A program made the position numbers and the translations under genes. Shown here piece by piece: positions 32,608-41,050 of a DNA stretch of 64,000 bases; positions within the stretch are counted from its first letter, which is position 1; each line of letters starts with the position of its first letter. The stretch spans positions 28,271 through 92,270 of the forward strand of contig DATCBU010000116.1 of assembly GCA_036511675.1 (NCBI GenBank). The letters run 5' to 3'. Origin of the DNA: Chersky-840 sp036511675. Its GTDB lineage: Bacteria; Actinomycetota; Acidimicrobiia; Acidimicrobiales; UBA8190. The notes under the pieces are model-generated. The model was not told the DNA's origin, did no database searches, and saw only the letters and a program-made list of their open reading frames with translations.

Positions 32608-33858
32608 GTGCGTTTCGGCATCTTCTACGAGTTCCAACTGCCCCGTCCCTGGGCCCCGGGTGACGAGCACCGACTCCTGAAAGAAGCCCTCGAGCAGGTG
32701 GAGCTGGCCGACCGCCTGGGCTTCGACTACGTGTGGGAGGTCGAGCACCACTTCCTCGAGGAGTACTCCCACTCCTCGGCGCCCGAGGTCTTCCTGGCTG
32801 CTGCCAGCCAGCGCACCCATCGCATCAGGCTCGGGCACGGCATCGTGCAGTTGCCGGTGGGATTCAACCACCCCGCCCGGGTGGCCGAGCGCATCGCCAC
32901 GCTCGACCTCGTGTCCGACGGCCGGGTCGATTTCGGCACCGGCGAGTCGAGCTCCGAGGCGGAGCTGGGCGGCTACGGCGTCGACCGTGGCACCAAGCGC
33001 GAGCAGTGGCGCGAGGCGCTCGATGTCGTCAGCCGGCTCATGACCGAGGAGCCGTTCGCGGGCTACGAGGGTCGATTCGTCCAGATGCCCCCGAGAAATC
33101 TGGTGCCCAAGCCCCTGCAACGACCGCACCCCCCGCTGTGGGTGGCGTGCAGCCGACGCGACACCATCCATCTGGCCGCCACGTTGGGGATCGGGGCACT
33201 CACGTTCTCGTTCGTGGAGGCCGAAGAGGCCAAGGCGTGGGTCGACGACTACTACGCCACCATCGAGTCGGACGATTGCGTTCCCGCCGGGTTCGCGGTG
33301 AATCCCAGTCTGGCGTGCGTCCTGCCGCTCATGTGCCACGAGGATGAGCTCACCGCCATCGATCGCGGTCTCGACGGCAGCCACTTCTTCGGGTATTCGC
33401 TCGGGCATTACTACGTGTTCGGAATGCACAAGCCGGGGGTGACCGACGTGTGGCAGGAGTTCCTCGAGAACCGTGACCGCTTCGGTTTCAGCCGGTCCGT
33501 GGCCGCCCAGACCGGCCAGCAGTTGGGCGCCCAGCTCATGGAGCAGGGCCTCGGATCATTGCGCGGTGCGGTGGGGACCCCGGCGCAGATCAGGACGCTC
33601 GTACGGCAGTACGAGGACGCCGGGGTCGATCAGCTCATCTTCGTGAGCCAAGCGGGACGGAACCGTCACGAGCACATCTGCGAGTCGCTCGAGCTCTTTG
33701 CCCATGAGGTCATGCCCGAGTTCCACCAGCGTGCCGAAGCGGCGGAGAGGGAAAAGGCGCACCGCCTGGCCCCGTCGATCGCGGCCGCTCTGGCCCGGCG
33801 GGACCCCCCGCGGCCCGCGCCTGGCGACTACGCCTTTCCCGCCATGCCGCAGTTCTGA
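32608..33858 (+). CDS. LLM-class flavin-dependent oxidoreductase
   Basis: A 416-residue luciferase-like TIM-barrel: RFGIFYEFQLPRPW, LGFDYVWEVEHHFLEEYSHSSAPEVFL, IRLGHGIVQLP, and VDFGTGESSSEAELGGYG. The family uses FMNH2 or F420 for monooxygenation or oxidation. GTG 32608 sits eight bases after the XRE stop. Compared with the paralogous gene at 52865, the two belong to different subgroups. Its C-terminal Pro-rich tail is typical of actinobacterial members. Cofactor cannot be decided by eye. Confidence 0.88.
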   Translation: MRFGIFYEFQLPRPWAPGDEHRLLKEALEQVELADRLGFDYVWEVEHHFLEEYSHSSAPEVFLAAASQRTHRIRLGHGIVQLPVGFNHPARVAERIATLDLVSDGRVDFGTGESSSEAELGGYGVDRGTKREQWREALDVVSRLMTEEPFAGYEGRFVQMPPRNLVPKPLQRPHPPLWVACSRRDTIHLAATLGIGALTFSFVEAEEAKAWVDDYYATIESDDCVPAGFAVNPSLACVLPLMCHEDELTAIDRGLDGSHFFGYSLGHYYVFGMHKPGVTDVWQEFLENRDRFGFSRSVAAQTGQQLGAQLMEQGLGSLRGAVGTPAQIRTLVRQYEDAGVDQLIFVSQAGRNRHEHICESLELFAHEVMPEFHQRAEAAEREKAHRLAPSIAAALARRDPPRPAPGDYAFPAMPQF

Positions 33859-33971
33859 GGCTCCAGGCCAAACCCCGGATGGGCGTTGCGCCTGCTCGGA
33901 AACCGAGCCCACGGCGCCTCTGGGGGCCCCGATCGTCCCCGAGGTACCCAAGCGCCGCCGCGTTCGGTTGA

Positions 33972-34787
33972 ATGGAGGCGATGGCGACCATCGTGGTTCT
34001 GGGTGTGATCGCCCTCGTTGCGGCCATCGTGGCGTGGGTGACATGGCAGCGCGGCGCCGACGAGCGCCAGTCGGTACAGCACCACCAGCACACCCTCGAG
34101 ACCCTTCGACACGTGGCGGACCGGGATCCGCCGTCGGTGTGGCCCGGTCAGTCCCGTCGATCCACGTCCAAGAACCGGCCGACGCTACGCCCTCCCGGGG
34201 GGACACCCAAAGAGACGTCCAAGGCGCAGGCGCCGGCGACGACGCATGTGCGGTCGCCGCTCCCCGGCGCAGCCGTGCGGGCGCGACGCGGGGCGCGCGC
34301 CCGCGTGCGGCGGGCCCGGACGGTGGCGGTGGCGGCGGTGATCGTCGTGGGGGGCGTCGTCGGTGGTGCGTTGGCATTGGGGCGATCCCACGTGCCGGCG
34401 CGAGCGTCGTCACCGCCGACCGTCCCGTCGCGGCCCATCACGGCGGCCGGTCGTGGTCTGCCCACCACGACCGTGCTCACGCGTGTCGTGGTGCCGAGTT
34501 CCCCGACGGCGTTCTCCGCTCGCTACGCGGCGCCGTCGACGACCTACGCCGTCGCCATCAGCGCCTCGGCCATGTGCTGGGTGATGGCGACGGACCCTTC
34601 GTCGGGGCACGTGGTGTGGACCGGGACCATCGCAGCCGGGGCGTCGCGCTCGTTGTCGGTCTCGGGGAGCCTCGCCGTCGAGCTCGGCGCCCCCAGCGAC
34701 GCCAGCGTGACGATGGACGGACGCGCCGTCCAACTCCCCACCGGGTTCCGCTCGCCGTTCACGTTGACCTTCCAGCGCGCGCCCTAG
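33972..34787 (+). CDS. Membrane-anchored protein with extracytoplasmic beta domain (RodZ/DUF4115-like C-terminus)
   Basis: A 271-residue protein with an N-terminal hydrophobic segment (residues 5-23, IVVLGVIALVAAIVAWV), a basic Arg-rich linker, and a second segment near 118-138 (VAVAAVIVVGGVVGGALAL). The last 100 residues, with AMCWVMATDPSSGHVVW and MDGRAVQLP, resemble the beta domain at the end of RodZ-type proteins. No helix-turn-helix domain precedes it, so it is not a classical RodZ. Likely an envelope protein. ATG 33972; GGAGG immediately after suggests that 33981 may instead be used. Confidence 0.65.
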   Translation: MEAMATIVVLGVIALVAAIVAWVTWQRGADERQSVQHHQHTLETLRHVADRDPPSVWPGQSRRSTSKNRPTLRPPGGTPKETSKAQAPATTHVRSPLPGAAVRARRGARARVRRARTVAVAAVIVVGGVVGGALALGRSHVPARASSPPTVPSRPITAAGRGLPTTTVLTRVVVPSSPTAFSARYAAPSTTYAVAISASAMCWVMATDPSSGHVVWTGTIAAGASRSLSVSGSLAVELGAPSDASVTMDGRAVQLPTGFRSPFTLTFQRAP

Positions 34788-34802
34788 GCCCGGTCTCTCG
34801 GC

Positions 34803-36941
34803 TCAGGGGGCGAGGCCCACCGCGTCGAGGACGAATGCGACGACGAACGCCTCGTCGCGCCAGGCCTCGTAGCGGCCCGACGGCCCGCCGTGACCCGAGT
34901 CGAGCTCGACCTTGAACAGCACCCGCCCCTCGGGGTCCGCGGCCCGGAGCTTCTGTACCCATTTGGCGGGCTCCCAGTAGCCGACACGCGGGTCCTCGAG
35001 CCCCGCCGTGACGAGCATGTCGGGATATCGCCTCGATCGGACGTTGTCGTAGGGGCTGTAGGCCTTCATGACCGAATACACCTCGGGATCGGCAACAGGA
35101 TTCCCCCACTCCTCCCATTCGATGACGGTCAGGGGCAAGGTGTCGTCGAGCATGGTGCTCAGGCAGTCGACGAACGGCACCTCGGCCACCATGGCCCGGA
35201 ACAGCTCGGGAGCCAGGTTGGCCGCCGCCCCCATGAGCAGGCCCCCCGCTGAGCCACCTCGGGCCACCAAGCGGTCGGGCGCGGTCCACCGGTCTTCGAC
35301 GAGGTGCCGCGCGCACGCCACGAAGTCGGTGAACGTGTTGGGTTTGGCGAGGAGCTTGCCCTCCTCGTACCACCGGCGCCCGAGCTCCCCCCCGCCGCGC
35401 ACATGCGCGATGGCGAACACGAAGCCACGATCGAGAAGGCTGAGCCGCAGCGACGAGAAGACGGGGTCGATGGAGTACTCGTAGGAGCCGTAGCCGTAGA
35501 GCAAGCACGGCGCCGTGCCGTCACGGGCCACGTCCCGACGGACCACGATCGACATCGGCACCTGGGTCCCGTCCGTCGCCGTCGCCCACCGGCGCTCGGT
35601 GACGTAGCGAGACGGGTCGTAATCGCCGAGCACAGGCTGGCGCTTACGCAGCACGGTATCCCCGCTCCCGAGATCGAGGTCGTAGACCGATCGGGGCGTG
35701 ATCAGCGACGAGTACTCGTAGCGCAGGGACCGGCTGGTGAATTCCGGGTTCGATCCTCCCCACGACGCCGACGGCGTCTCGGGACAGGGCACGAGGTATC
35801 CCTCGGGGAGCTCCCGGTCCCAGGGGGGCCCGTCGGGGAGCGTGATCACCCGGATGCGGGGCATCCCCTCGCGGCGTTCGTAGCTGACCACGTGGCCGGC
35901 GAAGACGTCGAGGCCCTCGAGCCGCACCTCGGCGCGGTGGGGGATCAACTCGCGCCACGATCGGCGCGATGGATTGTCGGCCGGGGTGGCGACGACCCGG
36001 AAATTCTCGGCGCCGTCGTTGGTGAGCACGATGAATGTGCCCCCGTGGTGCTCGACGCCGTATTCGACCCCCTGGGTGCGCGCCTCGACGACCCGGGGAG
36101 CCGCTTCGGGCCGGTCAGCGGGGATGACGTGGACCTCGGACGTGATCCTGGAATGCATCTCCACGATCACGTAATTCCCGTCCTTGGTCCGTCCCACGCC
36201 GAGATGGAAGCGTTCGTCGGGCTCTTCCATGACGAGCGTGTCCTCATGGGGAGGGGTGCCGACGCGATGGCGCCACAGTTGGTGCGGCCGGTTGGCGGCG
36301 TCGGGCCGAGTGTAGAAGACCGTGGCGTCGTCATTGGCCCACGCCACGCCGTACGACGTCCCCTCGATGGTGTCCTCGAGGTCTTCCCCCGTCACGAGGT
36401 CGCGCACCCGCATGAGGAAGCGCTCGTCCCCGGTGGTGTCGGTGGCGTAGGCGAGCCTCGTGTGCCCCGGGCTCACCGCCAGGTTGGCGACATCGAGATA
36501 CCCGTGGGTCTCGGCCAGCGCGTTCTCGTCCAGGAGGACCTGCTCGTCGGGTCTCTCTCCGGTCACCGAGGGCGGTGTGCTCCCGTTGCGTCCGGGCCCG
36601 TCGACGGGGATCCGGCAGTGGATGACGTAGTCGCGGCCTTCGACGGTGCGCTCGTAGTACCACCAGGGCCCCTTGCGCACGGGCACGGTCAGGTCGGTCT
36701 CGACGATGCGCGCCTTCATCTCGGTGAAGAGGCCCTGGCGCAGGCCTTCGAGGTGGGAGGTCTCGTGTGCCGTGAAGGCGTTCTCGGCGCGCAGGAGGGG
36801 CAGGACCTCGGGTTCGTCTCGGTGCCGGAGCCAGAACCATTCGTCGATCCGCTGGTCGCCGTGGGCCTCGAGTGCGGTGGGGCGCCGGGGCGCGACCGGC
36901 GCCCGCGGCTCGGGCTCGGTGTCGGACGAGGGTGTGGTCAC
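34803..36941 (-). CDS. S9-family prolyl oligopeptidase, oligopeptidase B
   Basis: A 712-residue serine peptidase: an N-terminal beta-propeller (~60-420) ahead of an alpha/beta hydrolase domain with LLYGYGSYEYSIDPVFS, RGGGELGRRWYEEGKL, GGSAGGLLMGAAANLAPE (catalytic serine) and the C-terminal DSGHGG with histidine. Oligopeptidase B cuts short peptides after Arg/Lys in the cytosol; the acidic residues in the VPFVDCLSTML stretch match. GTG 36941. Its start lies 87 bases from the divergent cyclase gene. No signal peptide. Tail-to-tail with the RodZ-like gene. Confidence 0.92.
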   Translation of the reverse strand: MTTPSSDTEPEPRAPVAPRRPTALEAHGDQRIDEWFWLRHRDEPEVLPLLRAENAFTAHETSHLEGLRQGLFTEMKARIVETDLTVPVRKGPWWYYERTVEGRDYVIHCRIPVDGPGRNGSTPPSVTGERPDEQVLLDENALAETHGYLDVANLAVSPGHTRLAYATDTTGDERFLMRVRDLVTGEDLEDTIEGTSYGVAWANDDATVFYTRPDAANRPHQLWRHRVGTPPHEDTLVMEEPDERFHLGVGRTKDGNYVIVEMHSRITSEVHVIPADRPEAAPRVVEARTQGVEYGVEHHGGTFIVLTNDGAENFRVVATPADNPSRRSWRELIPHRAEVRLEGLDVFAGHVVSYERREGMPRIRVITLPDGPPWDRELPEGYLVPCPETPSASWGGSNPEFTSRSLRYEYSSLITPRSVYDLDLGSGDTVLRKRQPVLGDYDPSRYVTERRWATATDGTQVPMSIVVRRDVARDGTAPCLLYGYGSYEYSIDPVFSSLRLSLLDRGFVFAIAHVRGGGELGRRWYEEGKLLAKPNTFTDFVACARHLVEDRWTAPDRLVARGGSAGGLLMGAAANLAPELFRAMVAEVPFVDCLSTMLDDTLPLTVIEWEEWGNPVADPEVYSVMKAYSPYDNVRSRRYPDMLVTAGLEDPRVGYWEPAKWVQKLRAADPEGRVLFKVELDSGHGGPSGRYEAWRDEAFVVAFVLDAVGLAP

Positions 36942-37028
36942 CCGAGGATGATCCCAGATGACCGCCGGCGGTGGCAGCCGTCCCGGCGATCGTCAGGGGA
37001 AACCCGGCCTACGCTGATCGGGGGCGCA

Positions 37029-40000
37029 GTGACCGAGCACGCAGTCACGCACGGAGGGAGTGGCGGGGCGGTGGTACTGGAACACAGGGTGCACAGCGCC
37101 CCACGTCACGGCGTCGACCCCGACGTGGCGGGGAACCCCCTGGCGCCGTATCTCCCCCGCATCGTGGTCGACTGGGTGGGCGAGGCTTCTGAGGAGCTCC
37201 ACCGCGACGTCGACGGCACGGTGGCCTTCGTGGACATCTCGGGTTTCACCAAGCTGTCGGAACGCCTGGCCAGTCACGGCAAGGTGGGGGCCGAGGAGCT
37301 CAGCGACACCATCAACCGCTGTTTCGTCGAGCTCTTGGCGGTGGCGTACGACGCCGGCGGAGGCCTGATCAAATTCGGCGGCGACGCCCTGTTGCTCCTC
37401 TTCACCGGTGCCGACCACCAAGCGCGTGCCTGTCAGGCGGCGGTGGGGATGCGCAGGACCCTGCGCCATGTCGGCAAGGTCAACGTCCTCGGCCACCGGG
37501 TCTCGCTGCGGATGTCGGTGGGTGTCCACAGCGGGCTCTTCAATTTCTTCCTCGTGGGCCAATCGCACCGCGAGCTGATCGTCACCGGCGCCGCAGCGAG
37601 CACGACCGTGGTCATGGAATCGACCGCCGACGCGGGCGAGATCGTGGTGAGCGCCGACACCGCCCGAGCCCTGCGCACGAGCGCCGTAGGTCTCCCCAAG
37701 GGCGACGGTCTGTTGTTGCGGCGTTCCCCTCCGGCCTTGTCGGGCGTACCGGCGTCTCTCGAACCGGTCAGCCCCGGCATCGACCTGTCGGGGTGCATCT
37801 CGACGGCGATCCGCGAGTCTCTGCTGGCCGGTGTCCAGGAGCCCGAGCACCGACGCGTGACCGTCGCATTCGTCCATTTCGACGGGACCGACGCCTTGAT
37901 CGAAGCGTCGGGCCCGCAGCGGGTCGCCACCCTTCTCGACGAGCTCCTCAGCGGGGTGCAGCAGTCGGCGCACCGTCACGGGGTGGCGTTCTTGGGGACC
38001 GACATCGACCGAGACGGGGGCAAGATCATCCTGACCGCCGGCGCACCTTCGACGTCAGGCCAGGACGAGCACCAGATGCTCCTGGTGCTGCGCGAGGTCA
38101 TGGACCAGCACCACGAGCTCCCGGTGCGGATCGGCGTCACCCGAGGGTCGGTGTTCGCCGGTGACATCGGCCCCGGCTACCGGCGGACCTTCACCGTCAT
38201 GGGCGATGCCGTGAACCTGGCGGCCCGGCTCATGGCCAAGGCCGAGCCCGGCCAGATCCTGACCACGCCCGACGTCATCGAACAGAGTCACGCCGAGGTC
38301 GAGACCGTCGAGCTCGAGCCGTTCACGGTCAAGGGGAAGGCCAAGCCGGTCAAGGCCCTGAGCGTCGGCAGGGTCGCCACCGCCCGCACCACGCGCCATG
38401 ACACCGACATCCCGTTCGTGGGTCGGCGGGCGGAGCTCGAGCGGATGGCCGAAGCCGTCGACGCCGCCCTCCGTGGCTCGGGCACGATGTTCGAGCTCAC
38501 CGGGGAGGCAGGAGTCGGGAAGTCGCGTCTCGTCGAAGAGCTGCAGCGCCTGGCCGGTGCCATGGTCCTCATGAGGACCTCGTGCGAGCCCTACGAGTCC
38601 TCGACGCCGTACTACCCCTTCCGCGTCCTGGTGCGCAGCCTGCTCGGGCTGACCGCCGACACCCCCCAGGACTACGACATCGCCGTCCTGCGCGCCGCGG
38701 TGGACCGGGCCGCCCCCGAGCTCGCACCCTGGGTCCCGTTGATCGGTGCCGTCCTGGATCTGACGATCCCCGAGACGACGGAGTCCGCGCAGCTCGAAGA
38801 GCAGTTCCGGCGCCCCCGCCTGGCCGTGGCCGTGGCGGAGCTGCTGGGCGGGCTCGCTGGCGGCCCCACGCTCCTGGTGGTCGAGGATGTGCACTGGATG
38901 GACGAGGCCTCCTCCGACATCCTGCGGCACATGGCGAGCACCGTCGGCACCTTGCCCTGGATCGTGTGCCTGACCCGACGACCCGAGGCGACCGGGTTCT
39001 CGACACCGCACGAGGGCCCGGTGGTGTTCGTCGACGTCCAGCCTCTCGACGCCACAGATGCGGCGGACCTCATCCATCTCACGACGCAACACACACCGAT
39101 TCCCGCCCATGCCATCGCGGCCTTGGCGGAGCGGTCCGGAGGGAACCCGCTGTTCCTCCGTGAGCTCGTGGCCAGCGCGGCCAACGCCGAGAGCTTGGGC
39201 GACCTGCCCGATTCCGTCGAGGCTGTGATCGCGGCCCGCATCGACCGGCTCCATCCCGTCGAGCGCAACATCCTGCGCCGAGCCTCGGTGCTGGGCCGGG
39301 CATTCCCCGTGACGCACCTGCGAGCCGTCTTGGACGACCCTGCTGTCGAAGACGACGATCTATGGGCCCGGCTCGACAGCCTCATCGTCAGAAACGGCGA
39401 CGGCACGCTCAGCTTCACCCATGCCCTGATCCGCGACAGTGCCTATGACGGCCTGCCGTTCCGACTGCGCCGCACCCTGCATGCTCGGACCGGTGACACG
39501 ATCCGTGCGCTGGCCGGGGACTACGTGGAAGACCAAGCCGAATTACTGTCGCTGCACTACTTCCACGCCCATCGCTACGACGAGGCACGGTCGTTCTCGC
39601 TCGTCGCTGCCGAGCGGGCCCGGGCCGTGTACGCCAATGTGGAGGCGGCAGAGTTCTACGAACGTGCCCTCGGTGCGGCCCGACAGCTGCCCGGGGTGCA
39701 GCCCGTCGAGCTGGCCACCATCACCGAAGCGCTCGGCGACGCGCACAACCATGCCGGCAATTATCCGGCGGCCGAAGCGGCCTACCGCGCCGCACGTCGC
39801 CAGGTCCACGACCAAGCCGTGGTCCAGGCCCGCCTGGTCCTGAAGCTGGCGCGGGTCATGGGGTGGCTCGACCGGTACTCGGCCGCTCTGCGGTGGATCA
39901 CCCGAGGCATCCGCACCATCGACGGCGTCATCGGGCCCGACGCGGCGGCCCAGCGGGCGCAGCTGCTGGCGTGGTACGGACGGTTCTGCCAGGAAGAGGG

Positions 40001-40925
40001 CCATCACGCCCGGGCCATCAAATGGTGCAACGACGCCGTGGCCGAGGCCCAGGCGGCGGGGGAGCGCGACGCACTGGCGAATGCCCTCAAAGTCCTGGAC
40101 TGGGCGCAGATGGACCTGGGGCACCTGGAACAGCCCGTCAACTGGACCCGGGCCCTGGGCTTGTTCGAGGAGCTCGGCGACCTGACCGGCCAGGCCAGTG
40201 TGCTCAACATGCTGGGAGGGCTCTCCTACTTCCGGGGCGAGTGGTCAGAGGCCTTGGTGCTCTACCGCCGAGCGCAGGCGATGGTGCGCCGAACCGGGAA
40301 TTCCACGATGGACGCGTTCTACATGAACAACATCGGCGAGATCTCACTCGAGCAGGGGAGACTGCAAGAGGCCGCCGCCATGTTCATTGATGCGTCGCGG
40401 ATCTGGCGGGCCGCCGGCTACCGGTCGGGCGCGGCGTCGGTCAAGTGCCTGCTCGGTCGCGTCCGGTGCGGGGAGGGTCGGTATACCGACGCCCTGGAGC
40501 TCTTCGAGGAGTCGCTTCAGGAGTCGCAAGGGGTCGGCGGCCACGTCGAGGTCCTCGAGACCCGGGCCCGGAAGGCCGAATGCCTGTTGCTGGGGGGCGC
40601 CCCCGAAGCCGCCCTGCGGGCGTTGGACGAGGCCATCGAACAGTCTCGGGCGTTGGGCGGGGTCTCGGCGCAACACGCACTGCTCCTGCGCATCCGGGGG
40701 GCCGCCTTGGTACGGCGGGGCGAGCTCGACGCGGCGGTGGAGGCACTGGAGGAGAGCCTGGGTGCGGCGGCGGCCCGGGACGCCGACTACGAGCGGGCCC
40801 TGACTCTGCGCCTCGTGGCCCGGGTCGACGAACGTTCCCCTCGCCACTCCTACCCCGACGCGGGGACCGAGAGCGTGGCCATCCTGGGTCGGCTGGGGGT
40901 GGTGTGGACCCCTGACCTGGCGTGA
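37029..40925 (+). CDS. Two-domain class III nucleotidyl cyclase with AAA-like ATPase and TPR region (soluble adenylyl cyclase-like)
   Basis: 1298 residues. Cyclase half 1 (~45-225) has both metal aspartates (D69 in FVDISGF, D119 in IKFGGDALL) but lacks the downstream N-x3-R pair. Half 2 (~280-445) lacks the metal aspartates (FVHF, DGGK) yet has VMGDAVNLAARL with N396 and R400. Together they can make one heterodimer-like site, exactly the split of mammalian soluble adenylyl cyclase. Then Walker A GEAGVGKS (492-499), Walker B LLVVEDVHWMD (~615), and a helical TPR-rich region (~840-1270). GTG 37029; a TACGCT hexamer ends 13 bases upstream. One TTA codon (39543-39545, residue 839) lies just ahead of the TPR part. 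Product (cAMP or cGMP) is inferred, not proven. Confidence 0.9.
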   Translation: MTEHAVTHGGSGGAVVLEHRVHSAPRHGVDPDVAGNPLAPYLPRIVVDWVGEASEELHRDVDGTVAFVDISGFTKLSERLASHGKVGAEELSDTINRCFVELLAVAYDAGGGLIKFGGDALLLLFTGADHQARACQAAVGMRRTLRHVGKVNVLGHRVSLRMSVGVHSGLFNFFLVGQSHRELIVTGAAASTTVVMESTADAGEIVVSADTARALRTSAVGLPKGDGLLLRRSPPALSGVPASLEPVSPGIDLSGCISTAIRESLLAGVQEPEHRRVTVAFVHFDGTDALIEASGPQRVATLLDELLSGVQQSAHRHGVAFLGTDIDRDGGKIILTAGAPSTSGQDEHQMLLVLREVMDQHHELPVRIGVTRGSVFAGDIGPGYRRTFTVMGDAVNLAARLMAKAEPGQILTTPDVIEQSHAEVETVELEPFTVKGKAKPVKALSVGRVATARTTRHDTDIPFVGRRAELERMAEAVDAALRGSGTMFELTGEAGVGKSRLVEELQRLAGAMVLMRTSCEPYESSTPYYPFRVLVRSLLGLTADTPQDYDIAVLRAAVDRAAPELAPWVPLIGAVLDLTIPETTESAQLEEQFRRPRLAVAVAELLGGLAGGPTLLVVEDVHWMDEASSDILRHMASTVGTLPWIVCLTRRPEATGFSTPHEGPVVFVDVQPLDATDAADLIHLTTQHTPIPAHAIAALAERSGGNPLFLRELVASAANAESLGDLPDSVEAVIAARIDRLHPVERNILRRASVLGRAFPVTHLRAVLDDPAVEDDDLWARLDSLIVRNGDGTLSFTHALIRDSAYDGLPFRLRRTLHARTGDTIRALAGDYVEDQAELLSLHYFHAHRYDEARSFSLVAAERARAVYANVEAAEFYERALGAARQLPGVQPVELATITEALGDAHNHAGNYPAAEAAYRAARRQVHDQAVVQARLVLKLARVMGWLDRYSAALRWITRGIRTIDGVIGPDAAAQRAQLLAWYGRFCQEEGHHARAIKWCNDAVAEAQAAGERDALANALKVLDWAQMDLGHLEQPVNWTRALGLFEELGDLTGQASVLNMLGGLSYFRGEWSEALVLYRRAQAMVRRTGNSTMDAFYMNNIGEISLEQGRLQEAAAMFIDASRIWRAAGYRSGAASVKCLLGRVRCGEGRYTDALELFEESLQESQGVGGHVEVLETRARKAECLLLGGAPEAALRALDEAIEQSRALGGVSAQHALLLRIRGAALVRRGELDAAVEALEESLGAAAARDADYERALTLRLVARVDERSPRHSYPDAGTESVAILGRLGVVWTPDLA

Positions 40926-41050
40926 TGCAGGCCCTGGGGCTGTCCCGGGCCCGGCCCGCACCGTGGAGGGCCCATTGTCCGGGTGAGGTGATGCTCGGTA
41001 GAGTCTCCTCCACCGTTGGCCGCTCCGGAATATGAAGGGGATGTGTCCGC

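Noticed and set aside
31318..33429. 703-codon frame antisense to the RmlC, XRE and LLM genes
   Set aside because: No recognisable domain, arginine-rich low-complexity composition and full overlap with three well-supported genes.
35304..37028. 575-codon N-terminal extension of the cyclase frame
   Set aside because: It is antisense to oligopeptidase B; the recognisable cyclase begins shortly after GTG 37029.
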